A stretch of DNA of 64,000 bases from Glossina fuscipes (taxonomy: Eukaryota > Arthropoda > Insecta > Diptera > Glossinidae): contig NW_023998415.1 in NCBI RefSeq assembly GCF_014805625.2, positions 8,136,226 through 8,200,225 on the forward strand, in the 5' to 3' direction. Below are positions 1 through 15,400 of the stretch, piece after piece; the first letter of the stretch is position 1, and each line of letters begins with the position of its first letter. The notes under the pieces are model-generated. The model searched no databases and was not told the origin of the DNA. It saw only the letters and a list, made by a program, of their open reading frames with translations. The translations under genes were made by a program, and so were the position numbers.

Positions 1-3000
1 GCAATAAGTCCGGCATACGAATATAGCACTTAGTAGAGGTAGCCTCCTAAAATGAGATCTCGATGTTTAACAGACATTCAAGCTTTACTTGCTGCTTGAG
101 TTATTCTGTCTCATTTATTAGAATTGTGCAAATATTTGTACGATTAAGTAGCTTGCAGATATATGTAGCTGTAAGGAAATGAAAAGTGAAATTCAGCAAA
201 ATATCATATCTACGAATATTTCGCTTTATATTTTGCTGATACTTAATTAATTCTTAAGCATTACGTTTCATAATGTTTATTTCTCAGGCAAGTGTAGCGT
301 AACTGCTGCTTGTAGAGGGAATATGAAATTGACAATAAGCTGAGAAGTAGATAGAGTCGAGACATATTTTGTCCAAGCCAGAGTTGTAATTGCATAACCT
401 TTTAGTGAAGTATTTTGGCAGGTTGTTGTCATAGACGGTGTTCATAAATGATCCTTTAGAACTCATACCGAGATAAACGAAAGTGGTCGTTAAATACATA
501 ATGAAATATCTAAGGGATATGCTTTTTCGTATAATATTCATGGGTTTTTTAAATTGTACCGGTCTAATTGGTCTTCAAAACTCAGAAAAGTGAAAAGAAT
601 CAAGAAGTTAAAATCAATCTCGTCTCGTATTACTATTAAAACAAAAACAAAAAAAAAAACGAGATGGTAATCGAAAGAAAAATTCATTTCGAATTTTATT
701 ATACTAGCTACTTGGCTATGGTGCGCCGACTAATTTAGACAAGTCAGGAAATTGCGAACGGAACTAGTTAACTAGTGAATCACGGATAGAACAATAATAT
801 CTATAAGATTTCATGTCTAATTACGTATGTACTTGCTTATAACCCTCATAGAACGCTAGCTAGCGAGTATTTACAGAAATAATTGATAGACAGACGTAAA
901 TGTACTACGCATATGCAGCTAACCATGCACATGTCTATCTTTAGTACAAAGTCTTTATTATATATTATTCTCTTAATTCTTTAAATTTTCCTCTGTTGTT
1001 AGCGAAGAGGTATGCATCTGCGTACACGATGATTTTTCTGCGATACCATGCATGCGAAAAAGTGAAAGTTTTAAAGCGATAGTAATGCATGTTGTGTGTA
1101 TTTATGATGTGGTGAATATTATGATTGAAGCAAAAGCAGTACGAAAAAGAAGAAAAGATGTAGAATGCCGTTTGCTTTTTGGTATTCGGTTGCTTTGTCT
1201 ATCCGTGCAGTATTAATCTGACTTTTATATAGCCCAGTATATACACACATATAATGGTCGCCGTAATGAAAGACGAATCGTATGCGCACACTTGCTTCTT
1301 CTTCCAATGCACTCTAATATATTGAAACTTTAATTATTCATTATATGTATGGTATAGGGACTTATTTTATAATGCAATTTATCTAACTGTGCATATTTAG
1401 GACATTAAGAGGATTCGAACTTTTATGAATTTTACGAAAATTTCATGTCATCCCTTATCTTCAGATATCGACCAGTCAACGATAATTTTCTATAATTCCG
1501 TGCCAATAAGATTTAAGCGAGTATCATTTAAGCTGCACAATTGTTGAAAACACTTGATAAGATGATGTAATAAAACGATGCGTTGCATTAAAGAGTTGCA
1601 TTGAAATTATAATCCGAACGAATAGCGCCAAAGTTTCAAATGAATTTGTCAATAAGGTGTGCTTTTAAAACTGTTCGAAACGCTTGTAATTCAATTTCTT
1701 TTTTGATTTGTTTTCTTTTTGTGCAAAAAAAAAAAATCACGGGACATGGTGAAAGTGAAATTTCATGGTATTGATCAACAAGTCTTCAAATAAATATTGA
1801 TTTAAGAAAATAATGTGCGAGTAGTAGACAAAATCTATGCAAATATTCGCAAGATTGTCGGGCATCCTTGACATTTTATCTGTTAACACTAGAAGTGAAA
1901 GAGAAATTGAAAAACGCATTGATTCATTGGAATGAGTTTTGATCTCCTTAAAATTTTTTGAGTCGGTTTTCTATATTTTTTATAAAATAACATATGGGCC
2001 GATCGAAACCTTCGAAACTTATTATTGCAGACATAATACGTTGCGAGGGATATATACTCATCCACTGAACTACGATTATCGGAAATGATGAGTATGAAAC
2101 GAGCAGGCAAAGTAATTTGCGCTCTGCTCTTATAAACACAATTTTTGTAATAATAACTTTTTACTATATTCTATTTTCTACGAGTGTTCGACCTCTTCTA
2201 CTCTACGTCTGCCGATTTAATTCTCCTCGATTAAACAGCAATATGTTTGTCAATCAAAAAAACAAGTATACCTAATAACCTCAATGTGTGGTCAGCTTGC
2301 ATAAGGCATAAAAAAGTAAATAAATAAAGCAATAATAAAAAAATGTAGGAAATAAAAGGATTTTAAAGTTTGCTAGAACGGCTGTAATTGCCCCAGTAAG
2401 CATTTCAATAATGGGTTGATAATAAAATTGAGCTAAAACTAGCTAAGACGTAGCTAAAATGTTCCTAACCATAAACCAAAGTAAACAGATTAAAGTGACA
2501 TAAATAAAAGAAAATTACTTGTGGGTTGTGCACATCCCCGTTTTGAATGATAAACGGTATACCGAGCTTTTTGAAACGCAATTAACGCACTTATTGCTCA
2601 GGATAAAGAAAAATTTAAAAAAATTTACATAAAATAAAAATATGTGTAGTTCACTTACTATATTGTATTATCAGTATTCATCATATATCTGTGAATGCAA
2701 ACATACGAGTTTGTAGTTTTTCCACGAACAGTTAAATATGTCTGCTTATTATGGCGGTAAGCGAGGTAGCTGCTGTCTATTGCATCAAGCATGCATTTAT
2801 ATTTGGATTTTTCATGTCAAAGCACACGCGAAATGGTTGGCCTGTACGCTTAGCAATGAAAATCCTATGTGATGAGCACAAATTTTTTTTTTTTAAACTC
2901 ATCTCGTAATAAAGGATGAGAGATAAAAAAATTTTAATAATTACTTGAGCAGATTTATAGAGAAACGATTATGTCAACAGTCGCTCTAACGGTTTAAAAG

Positions 3001-3406
3001 AAAAATAGAAAAATATTTTGTCCAAGGAAGAGAGACATTTTGAACAGGTCACAAACTTTCTTTATTATTCGGTTTAAATAATCGGATGTAATACATTGAG
3101 ATCTTAAGTAAATTGCATTTTCTGGAAATTTTACTGAGCTTGCGCCCCCTTCCTAAATACGTATACCGTAGTAAAACAAGAAAACCTTATCTTAGCACTT
3201 CTTTAGAGAGAGCATGAGTCACAGTGACACGCTCCCGTAATGTTTTCAGATTGGCTCTGGTTCATGTCGGCCACTACATCTCACATTAGTTAAAGAACAA
3301 AATTTTTGTATTATGACTACTGGTTATTTTTCCAATAAGATAGAGGCTCAATTTTTGTGCCCATTATTAACTAGGCGTTTGAATGCTTCGAAATGTTCAT
3401 TTTCAG
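1..3406. other. Gene-free stretch, likely upstream intron of kst
   Basis: I find no convincing exon here on either strand. The sequence is AT-rich, with A/T runs such as those near 640, 1728 and 2881. The short open frames on the minus strand have no domain signal. Because the first recognisable kst exon at 3407 starts in the middle of the first calponin-homology domain and is preceded by a good polypyrimidine tract plus CAG, this stretch is best read as the 3' part of a long kst intron. The exon or exons coding for the kst start and the first half of CH1 must lie to the left of the window, or be too diverged for me to see. Confidence 0.6.
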
Positions 3407-6400
3407 GTTCGTTTGGAATCCATTGGAGCCGAAGATATTGTCGATGGTAATCCCCGATTAATTTTAGGCCTTATCTGGACAATCATTTTACGCTTTCAAA
3501 TACAAGAAATTGAAATTGATGTGGTATGTGCCGGGCCTTTGCTATAGTCCAGAAATCGGTGCATAAACTATTTCAATTTATTATAAATTATTAATAGGAC
3601 GAAGAAAATGAATCATCGGAGAAGCGTTCGGCCAAAGATGCTTTATTATTGTGGTGTCAACGCAAAACACACGGTTATCCCGGTGTTAATATACAGGATT
3701 TTACATCATCATGGCGTTCCGGCTTGGGCTTCAATGCCCTTATTCATTCCCATCGACCCGATCTGTTTGAATACAGCACAATCGTCAATTCAAAGAACAC
3801 GAATATCGATAACTTGAATCATGCGTTTAATATGGCAGCCACTCAATTGGGTATACCTAGGTGAGTTTCGAAGAGAGCAACTGTAACTTAATTACTCATT
3901 TATTGTTACTGGCGATAAGCAAGCTTAGAACGTACATTACATTTCTTCTATATGTATATTTTTTTTTTTATCTTTTACAGTTTATTAGATGCCGAAGACG
4001 TAGACTCGTCACGTCCCGATGAAAAATCGATTCTGACTTATGTGGCCTCGTATTATCACACCTTTGCACGCATGAAAAACGAGCAGAAGAGTGGAAAACG
4101 TATCGCCAATGTAAGTAGAGCTTACGTAAACACAAAGTAGAAGAGAACAACAAATTTCATATAAAAACATTTAATCTTTTTACGGCGCATAAGGAGATAG
4201 ACAGATTCTCAAACAATTGCTGCTTTAAATGTTATGCTCCATTTATTTATAACAAAGCAATTCTCAATACAACAATAGCAATAAAAGTAAAAACAAAAAG
4301 CAAAAGAATAATTACATTTAATTTGAACCGAATCTCTGATACCCATTCAACCATGTACGACCAAGGAGACTTATGGGGAATGTAGTAACCCAGTATGCAT
4401 TTTATGCGTTTCATAATCACTAAATTGGGAAGATTGCAGTCTTACTTAGTTTTCTGGCCTTACTTTCTGACCGCATGTTTTTATCATTATCTCCCAAGTA
4501 AATGTATGCATGGGTATATGACCTTACATATTTTGGGTGCTTCTCGTTTGGGTATTCCCATTGAATACTTAAAAACCGAATCAATCGGCGAAACACATTC
4601 AATTCTTATGAAAACAAATGAATTCAAACTTTTTCAACCTCGAGCTAAAAACTAAATTATCTAATAAATAACGGTATATAAGATATGGAGGAATGTCAAA
4701 ACAACCCATTACCCACTATTTCATAAGACGTTTAATTTGAAGCAAACGTCGTTAAAAAGTTTTGTCAACCAAATTTCATATTGACACCCTGAAGAGTTTT
4801 CCTGCATTTTTTCAATTTTAAATCATTGCTTCCAAGTTTATGAACGAATCACCATAATTCTTCAATTGGTTCATTCAGTCTTCACACTTTCAAAGGTTCA
4901 TCTATAAATAACTAAAGCTAACTAAATCCAAGTAGTATTGATGGATTTCACTCAGGTACAGGAGTATATTAAGTTTTTTTGAATGTACGGAGGACCAACA
5001 ATATGGACCCCCTTTTTTGTTATACCGATCGATTCAGAATCGTTCACAAAGGACCGAATAGGGAATAGTATATTTAACCTGTAGAGGCAGGCATAGGTTT
5101 AGATTGTACAGTTTTCGGCACGTAGGACAAAGTTTGGCAGAGCCATTATCAATGTGGGGCTGAAGTAGAGTTTGTGATAAGCTTAGTGAATGGGGGATGC
5201 TTTGTTAGACCCAGAGCTACAAGAACACAGCTCATACCAACATTGATGTTATCCCTTACGGACTCCGTGGCGGAGATTAAAAGTTTCGTGGTGCAATGTC
5301 CAGACCGAAAGCCGAAATGGGCATCGTGCAGGACATTGCAGTTATTTAAGAATGAACAAAGTTTTCTCTCCGTAACTTAGTAAAGGCAGGGTAGGATGAT
5401 AATTTGTCGAAGATTACTATGTGCAAAAGAGGAGCCCTGTTTAGGATTCGGCCTCATCCGAAATATTTTTCAGTCGTTAGGAAATTTGGAGATTATTTAT
5501 AAATACCATAGTCACGACTTGTGATAGATGATTACAGGCTTTTATATAGAAAGTTTTTATAAGTTTTCTTTGAAAAAAGTTAAGTGAACTATACATTTAT
5601 AATCGGCTATATAGAATACATTCATGAAATATTTATATAAATTTCAAATCCATGATTTAAAAACTTATGAATAAAAATTTTGAACTAAATCAATCAGTGT
5701 CAGTGTTATAGAAAATCAATGGTGGCACCTCGCACATTACAGATTGAATTTTTTTTTAATAAAACTCATTTAGATTGTGGGTCAGCTTATGGATGCCGAT
5801 CGTAAAAAGGTTTATTATGAAAGATTAACTACTAACTTGTTGAGCTGGATTAGACAGAAGACTTTGGAATTGCAAAAGCATGATTTTCCTAATTCCTTAG
5901 AGGGCATACAAAGAGAACTATTAGCTTTCAAGGAATATCGTACCATAGAGAAGCCGCCAAAGTAAGTAAAACATATCCACGAAAATTATAAATATGCTTC
6001 TCTTTGACGTTGGCACCTTCTTATTGCACATCTCTTCGCTGCTTCTTCATGTTAGGTACAAGGAACGAAGCGAAATTGAAGCCTTATATTTCACCATTAA
6101 TACTCTCTTAAAATCCTTGAATCAACCACCTTATAATCCCCAAGATGGCCAATTAGTCAATGACATTGAAAAAGCGTGGCAAATTTTAGAGTATGCTGAG
6201 CATCACCGTGAAGTGGCCTTGCGAGAGGAGCTTTTGCGGCAAGAGAAACTTGAGCAATTGAATTATAAATTTGAAAAGAAGTCGGTATTACGTGAAGGCT
6301 ATCTCAAAGAAATGATTCAAGTCTTATCGGATCCACGCTATCTAAGACAAGTGGATGCAACGCTGAAAAAGCACGAAGCCATTTCGGCTGACATTTTGGC

Positions 6401-9400
6401 CAGGGTTGAACGTTTTAATGATTTGACTGCTATGGCCAACGAACTAGCACGGGAGAACTATCATGGTAAGGAGAGAGTGCAAAACCGTGAAGCTGAAGTT
6501 ATGGACAAATGGAGAAAGCTTTTGGAACTATTGGACACTCAGCGTTTGAATTTGTTACAAATGAGCACTTTAATGAACTTGTTACGTGAAATAACTAGCA
6601 CTACAGAGTCCATTAAAGAATTGCAAGTACAGTTTAAGTCTGAGGATGTAGGACCCCACCTGTTAGGGGTCGAGGAATTGCTACAAGCGCATTCATTGCA
6701 AGAATTGCAAGTAAATACTTATGGAGAGACTATTAAAAGATTCACGCGGCAAGCTCAACCTTTTAAAAGTTCTGATCAGAAAGATGCAGCTTTGCTGACA
6801 AAGAAATTGGGAGAACTGGAGGAATGCTATGCCGTTTTGCTACAATTATGTGCCAAACGACGTGCCTGCCTTGAGGAAGCACGTAATTTCCATCATTTTA
6901 TGGAGGACTATGAGAATGAAGAAGGTTGGCTGGTTGACAAGCAGCGCATTTGTAAGACGGGCATTATCGCTAAAGATCTACGTGCAGTACTATCTTTACA
7001 GCAAAAACATAAGGCACTGGAAGATGAAATCAAAGTGCGCAAGCCGAAATCCACACAAATGTCAGATGCGGGTAAACGATTAATAGCCGAGAAACATCCC
7101 AGATGCTTAGAAATCAAAAGTCGTATAGATTCTTTAGAGGAGCATTGGAAGGCTCTGGAAGTGTTGATTGATATGCGTCGCCAACAACTAGAAGATGCAG
7201 CCGAAGCCTATCAATTTTACACTGACGCTAACGAAGCCGAGTCGTGGCTGAATGAGAAAATGGCTTTAGTTAATTCCAAAGATTATGGCAATGATGAGCC
7301 TTCAGCGCAAGCTCTACTACAAAGGCATCGTGATTTGCAAGGAGAACTTAATGCTTACTCTGGTGATATTCTAAATTTGAACCAACAGGCCGATAAGCTT
7401 ATCAAAGCTGGCATCTGCACTTTAGAGCTATCATCTAACGAACCGGAGATGCCAGAAATCGAACAAACCGAAGAGTGGGTCAATGAAACCCGCTTAGTGC
7501 CGAAGGAGGTATGGGAAGATGAATGGGTAGAAAAATTGGAACATCGCAAGGTAACCGAAACTAAATTGTTGCCGCATGTTCGAGCTATGTTCCCATTTGA
7601 AGGCCAAGGCATGAAAATGGACAAAGGCGAAGTTATGCTATTAAAATCAAAAACAAACGATGATTGGTGGTGCGTCCGCAAAGAAAATGGCCACGAAGGA
7701 TTTGTGCCCGCTAATTACATACGAGAAATAGAGCCGCGTCCAGTGACATGTATCGTACCAAAAGCAGAAAAAGTAAAGGTTATACAAAAAGTTAAGAAAA
7801 CTATTCTCGTGCGTCAAGTAATACCAGTTAAACGTATAAAACACGTGACCGCCGTCCCCAAACCTTTAGTAAAACGTCGAACGTCGGTCAATAATGCCAA
7901 CGAAAATGGAGACAGTGTTGAGAAACGTCAAAAACGAGTTAACGCCACATATGATGAGTTGCAAGACATGGCTCAGAAACGTCACGCCCTCTTAGAAGAT
8001 TCTATACATTTGTTCGGCTTTTATCGAGAATGTGATGACTTCGAGAAATGGATGAGAGAGAAGGAACGCATAATTAAATCTGATGAAGGCGGAGGTGTCG
8101 AAAATGCGAAGCGTAAATTTGAACAATTTTTGACAGACCTATCGGCTGCGTCCAAACGTGTAGAAGAAATTGATAGGGCTGTCGACACATTTAGACGTCA
8201 AGGACATTCTCAGCTCGATAAAGTTATAGCTCGTCAACGACAAATCCACCAAATCTGGCAAAGAATAAATAATGCCAAAGCTCAAAAGGAGAAGAGCTTA
8301 GAAGGAGCTTCTAGCGTGGAGCTATTTAATCGCACTTGCGATGAAGCCAAAGTATGGATGAGCGAAAAAATGATGCAACTCGATACTGCCGTTATAAGTC
8401 CCGATTTAAAGACCGTACAGGCTTTACAACGTCGACATCAAAATATGAAACGTGAACTGGCACCCATAGGGGAAAAAGTTAGCCGTGTTCATTATTTAGG
8501 TAATTCTGTTAAAAATGCTTACCCTGCCGAACGTGATAACGTCAATATTCGTCAGCAAGATGTGCAAGATATGTGGCATCAAGTTCATAACAAAAGCAAT
8601 GAATTGAGATCTCGTATTGAAAATGCGGTTGGTCAACAAATTTTTAACAATAGCGCCAAAACTTTGTTCGCTTGGATTGACTCTGTAAAGGATCAACTGA
8701 ACTCAGATGAGCCCACCCGGGATGTAGAAACTGCTAATAAATTACTTAAACAACATAACGATCTTGGCGACGACATTAAAGCTCACGTCAATGAATTTGC
8801 CGAAGTCATAAATTTAGGACAACAACTATCGGATGGTAAACCGAATATGGTCGACATCATTAAAATTATAGAACGGCTTAAAGCTGAACAGGATGCCATT
8901 CATAGAGGTTGGGGAGAGAAACAGAAATGGTTGCAACAAGGTGTCGAATTGCAAATTTTCAATCGGGAAGCTGATAAGATTGACGCCACCTCTAAGAGCC
9001 ATGAAGCTTTTCTTGAATATAACAATTTAGGCGTAAGTATAATTGCTAGATATCAATTTTTTCGCTTTCGCTAATAACTTGAAGATTCTTTCCTATCGTA
9101 GAATTCTTTGGATGAAGTTGAAGCCATTTTAAAACGTCATCTAGATTTTGAGAAGAGTTTAATGGCCCAAGATAAAATTTTGAAAAACTTCTCCGATAAT
9201 GCCGAAAAACTAATATCCAACGATCATTACGATGCTAAATAGTAAGCATTTTGTGAAGTACTCAAATATTTCCCATTCTTTAATTTTCTTTATGGCGTAT
9301 AGCATTAATGACAGACGCAACCAAGTTCTGGCTAAACGCAAAGCTGTCAAAGATCGTGCCTTTGAACGCAAACGTTCATTGCAAGCCTCAAAGGACTTTC

Positions 9401-12400
9401 ATAAATTTGCTGCTGAAGCTGATGACTTGCACGCTTGGCTTAAAGATAAGACAAAAATTGCCGGAGACGAAAACTATCGCGATCTTATTAATCTGCCGCG
9501 AAAACTGCAAAAACATCAAGCCTTTGAACGTGAACTAAGAGCAAACGAAGGTCAATTGCGTAATGTAAATAAGGATAGTGAACAGTTAATTGCTGCCAAA
9601 AATCGTGTACCCGAAGTCGAAAAACATGTAGTCAGTTTAAATAAGAAATGGAAAGATCTTCTGGTTCTATCTGAGGACAAAGGACGGAAATTGGAACAAG
9701 CTGCCTTGCAACGTGAACATAACAGGGCCATAGAAGATGCTAAAAAGAAAGTCGATGAACTCGACGCTGCTTTAAGAAGTAAAGATGTTGGCAACGATTT
9801 GCGCAGTTGCAAAGATCTAATCAACAAACAACAGTTGTTAGAGTCAGAAATTATTATCTGGGAGCAAAAAGTCGACGAATTAGTCAATTCTGGCGAAGAA
9901 ATGGCCCACGAAGGTCATTTTAATGCCACCAACATCAAAAATGAATCCATGGAAATTCAAACTAAATTTAAGCTTCTACGAGACCCTATGATTAAGAGAC
10001 NNNNNNNNNNCTTGCCCGCAGCCACGTCGAAGGAAATAGGCCAAAACCTGCATCAAGCTCAAACTATGTGCAAAAAACATAAGAAATTAGAAGCCGAAAT
10101 TAAAGGTCATCAACCAATGATTTACAAAGCTTTGCAATCTGGGCAAGCTTTAATAGCGCAAAAACACCCGGAACATAAAAATGTTAAAGACTTATGTACC
10201 AAATTAGAGAATGCGTGGAATGATTTGGAATACAATACCATGGAACGAGGTAAGAAATTGGAAATGTCATTAAAAGCTCAACAATATCTATCCGACGCCG
10301 GTGAAATTGAGTCGTGGTTGGGAGAGCGACAAAATGCTCTACGTTCTACTGAATATGGACGTGACAGAGATTCGGCCGCGAAGCTCCTAACTAAACATAA
10401 AACTATCGAACTTGAACTAGATACGTATTCCGGTATAGTGACTGAAATGGGTCACACCTGTGCGGCAATGGTATCTTCTGGACATCCGGATAGTAAAATT
10501 CTGGCAGCCAAACAACAATTAATAGAGAAAATGCTTAAGTCGCTTCAAAAATTGGCTTCACAACGCCAACTAAGGCTCATGGAAAGCTTATATATGCACG
10601 AATACTTTTTAGAATCCGACGAAGTTGAGCAGTGGATTAAAGAACAGGAGCAAGTGGCTTCTTCAGAGGACTATGGACAAGACTATGAACATTTACAATT
10701 ATTACAAAACAAATTCGATGATTTAAAACATCGTATTGAAGTTGGGGCTGATCGTGTAGACCAATGCGAAGTGCTGGCCAAAAAGCTTATCGATACGGAA
10801 AGTCCCTACGCTACAGATGTGGAGAAACGCCAAGAACAATTAAGAGCATCCTGGGAAAATCTTTTAAAAGTACTTAACTTAAGAGAACAAAAATTGCACG
10901 CAGCTGGTGAAATTCACCGATTTCATCGTGATATTGCGGAGGCGCTGTTCCGCATACAAGACAAAAACGCTGCTTTATCCACTGAATTAGGCAAAGACTT
11001 AAACTCAGCCTTAGCTTTATTAAGAAAACATGAAGGTTTTGAAAACGATTTGGTTGCTTTGGAAGTGCAACTTCAAATTTTAGTGGAGGATTCAGTGCGT
11101 TTACAAGCCAAATACCCATCCAATGCCGCGGCCATTTCACAACAGCGAGATAAAGTAGTAGCAGCATGGAACGATTTGAAAGAAAGTTCTGGGGCACGTG
11201 GTGATCGTTTGGCTGCCAGTTACGATCTGCAAACTTTCCTTACTGATGTACGTGACATAATGTCTTGGTCTTCAAACTTGCGCGCTGCCTTACAGGCTGA
11301 AGAACATGTCAGTGATGCAGCGGGAGCCACAGCACTTAAAATACAACACGATGCGATTTATGGAGAAATAGAAGCTCGTGAAGATAAGTTCCGTCTGCTA
11401 AACGAACTTAGTGATTCCATGGTGCAGACTGGTCATTATGCCGCTTCAGAGGTAGAAGAGAAATGCTCATCCATGTTAGATGAACGACAAAAACTCCATA
11501 CTGCTTGGAATAAAAAAAAAATTATGTTGGAGCAAAAAATCGATTTGTTCTGTTTCTTGCGTGATGCCAAGCAAATTGACAACCTCTCTAGCTCTCAGCA
11601 AGCAGCACTTTCATCGTTCGATTTCGGTCAAACTGTCGAAGACGTTCAAAATCAAATACGAAAACACGATGAATTCGAGCGTTTGATTCAAACTCAAGAA
11701 GAAAAGGTTGCTCTATTAGAAGAACATGGACGTAAGCTAATCGAACAACGGCACTATGATAGTGCGAATATTCAGACTATTCTACAAGGTGTACTCTCAC
11801 GAAGGCAAAAAGTAAAAGATTTGTGTGCCGTACGGCGCTATAAGTTGGAAGATGCTCTTTTGTACGCTCAGTTCGTGCGAGATTGCGCTGAAGCTGAGTC
11901 GTGGATAAGCGAGAAGAAAAAAAAATTGGAAGCGGATGCTGGAAATTATGCTGAGGTTTCCAATCTCGATGAAAAAATCAAAAAATTGCAGAAGCATCAA
12001 GCCTTCCAAGCTGAAGTGTCCGCTAACCAGGTGCGCATAAAAGAAGTTCAAGAGAAAGGCTTAATTTTGTTAAGCAAACAACACGAATGCTCCTCTGAGA
12101 TAAAACAAGGCATCGAACGTGTTGTGTCTGCTTGGAAGAGCCTGCTGGATGAGCTTGACAATCGCGGTAGAGGTTTAGAGGAGGCTCAAGATATATTGGA
12201 ATTTAACAATCAATTAGATAAAATCGAAGCGTGGATAAGAGATAAGGAAATGATGATACAAGCCAGTGATACTGGTCGTGACTTAGAACACTGTAACGCT
12301 TTGATGCGCAAATTAGATGATGTAGATTCTGATATGCGTGTAGATGATCAACGAGTAAAACATATTAATGTTTTGGCTGACAAGTTAATTAATCAAGGGC

Positions 12401-15400
12401 AAGTGCCGGCCGAATCGGCTAACGTTGATAAGCGTCGTCTTGATTTCAACAGCAAATGGCGACATCTACAAGGTGCTTTGAACATATACCGTGCCTTGCT
12501 ATGCGGTGCCAATGAAATACATGTATTCAATCGTGACGTACAAGACACTGCCGAACGAATAGCTGAAAAAGCATTAGCGATGAGCTCCGAGGATACTGGC
12601 CGAGATTTAGCTGCTGTTGAAACCTTAATTCGGCGCGAAGACGCTTTAGAACGTGATATGTCTGCTGTCAAACAAAAGATTGGTGTACATGAACAAAATG
12701 CTCAGACCTTACAGCACAAATATCGCGATCGCGCCAGTGATATTGCACAAAAACTCGATGAATTGAGTAATTCTTGGAAGCAACTGGAAGATTTGTCGAT
12801 AAAACGTCGCAGCTTACTTAACGAAGCTTATTTGGTTCACAAATTTGTGTCTGATGTACGAGAACTAGAGCTTTGGGTCAATGACATGATCAAAAAAATG
12901 AATACTTCGCCCACACCTACGACAATCGGCGACTGCGAGACGCAATTGGAGTTGCACCAAGAACGTAAGGTAGAAATCGATGGACGTAATAAAGCGTTTA
13001 TAGATTTGAAAAAACAAGGCGAAAATTTAGCTGACAAAGAAGAATCTCCGATCGTTAAGCAGCATCTAACAATAGTTGAAAGCTTACATCAAAATCTACA
13101 TGATGCCTGGAATCAAATAGCAAAGAATTTAACTGAAGCACACCAATTACAACTATTTAAAGCCCAAGCAGAGCAAGTCGAGATTTGGTTGGCCAATAAG
13201 GAAGCTTTTCTCAATAATGACGACTTAGGTGATTCCTTTACTGCGGTGGAACGTTTACTTAAAAAACACGAAGCTTTTGAAAAATTATTAGATTCTGATA
13301 ACGTCCACGATTTGCAGAAATTTGCCTCTTCTATTCTCGAAGGGAGCCCTCAAGACGCAAATGTTATAAAAGACAAACTAGTCTACGTAGTCGTGCGGAA
13401 AGAAAAGCTGAACGCACTGGCTCGCGAGCGGAAACAACGGCTACAGCAGTCTCTACAGTTGCAGGAATTTCTTAGAAGTCTTTACGAAATCGATCGTTGG
13501 TTGGTGCAGAAAATGCAACTGGCTCTGGATGAAAACTATCGCGAACCAAATAATTTGCAAAGTAAACTACAAAAGCATAATGCTTTTGATAGCGAACTTC
13601 TATCTAATGCTTCCCATGTCCAGGAAGTCATTAAAGAAGGAGAACGTCTTATCAAAAGCGAGCATTTTGCCAAAGAAGAAATCGCTCAACAGTTGGAAAT
13701 GCTAGAAGCAGATTGGCTTAAACTGAAAGCTGCTTCCAACGAGAAAAAAGATAAATTGAACCAAGCCTATGAGGCTTTAAATTTTAACCGCAGTATTGAT
13801 GAATTTAATAATTGGATGGATGAAGTAGAATCGCATTTGTCCAATGAAGACTACGGGAAAGATTTACCTGCTGTTACAAACCTAATTAAAAAACATGAAC
13901 GTTTAGAAACAGATGTAGCGCATCACGCCGAATTGGCTGAACAAATCAAACAACAAGATGAGAAATTTTTTCAAGCTAATCATTTTCTTAAGGGTGAAAT
14001 TCATGAAAGAGCAATGGCCACTATCAAACGTTACCGTACTTTGCATGAACCTCTTGGTATTAGGCGCGAAAATCTTGAGGATTCGCTAAGCTTACAACAA
14101 TTTTTGCGTGATGCTGAAGACGAACTACAATGGCTGTCCGAAAAGGAAGCTATCGCCTCTTCTGAAGATTTAGGTAATTCGCTGACAGCCGTTCAGACTT
14201 TGCAAAAGAAACATCAGGCTCTCGAGGCGGAATTGCTATCACAGGAACCTCTAATCCAAGCTTTATTGCAACGAGGAGATCAAATGATACGCGACAGTCA
14301 CTTTGCTAGTGAACAAATTCAATATAAATGTGATCGTGTGAGAAATAAACTGGTACGTTTACGTGATATGTGCGGAATTCGCCGATTAAGACTGCTTGAT
14401 GCAGTTGAAAGTCATATGTTCTACGTTGAGGCTAATGAAGCCGAATCTTGGATTTGCGAGAAGCGCCCCATGGTAGCTACTAGCGATTACGGCCGAGATG
14501 AAACATCAGTGCAAACACTTCAAAAGAAACTGGAGGTATTACAAAGGGAATTGATTGCTTTTACGACTTCCATCGAAAAAGTTAATAAATTAGCAACCAA
14601 TTTAGTAGAACGAAATCACTTTGATAGTGCTAATATCAGTGTAAAACAAGCGTCTATTAATCAGCAATACGACGAATTAGAACATTTGTCTTCTCAACGC
14701 GAAGTGGGCTTAGGCGAAAGTAAGAAACTTTTTGAATATTTACGCGAAACTGAGGACCTACACGAATGGATTAATGATCAAATGATCGTTACTGCCTCCG
14801 AGGATTATGGTGAAGATGTCGAACATGTTGAACAGTTAATTCTGGAGTTTGAGACATTTGTTTCTAATATGACGGCTAATGAGGCTCGAGTTCAAGCTCA
14901 TTTGCAACGTGGTGACAACTTGGTTAATGAAAATAGCTCTTATCGTGGTTCAATAAAAACAAAACGTGATGAAACTAAACAGTTATGGGAAGAGCTTAAA
15001 GATCTAGTCAGCGCACGGCAAGACGCTTTGGCTGGTGCTAAACAAGTGCATGTTTACGATCGTGTAGCTGATGAAACCATTTCTCTAATCAATGAAAAAG
15101 AAGGCAATGTGATGTCCGAGGATTACGGCCAAGATTTGGAAAGTATTCAGGCGTTATCTCGCAAACATTTAGTTTTTGAAACTGAACTTGAAGCCATACG
15201 TGAACAAGTTAATTCAGTTTTGAACGAAGCTAATAAGTTAGCGGATATCTATCCCGACGCTAGAGAACACATAGAAGTAAAACGGGATGAAACTATTGAG
15301 GCTTGGTCGGATTTAACTGAAAAGTCTCAAGGACGCAAAGAAAAACTGCTACAAGCCGAAAAATTGCAGTCATATTTCGATGAATATCGAGACCTAATTG

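Noticed and set aside
5174..5380. Small gene in a kst intron
   Set aside because: Single short frame without motifs; the less AT-rich patch around it looks like an old insertion.
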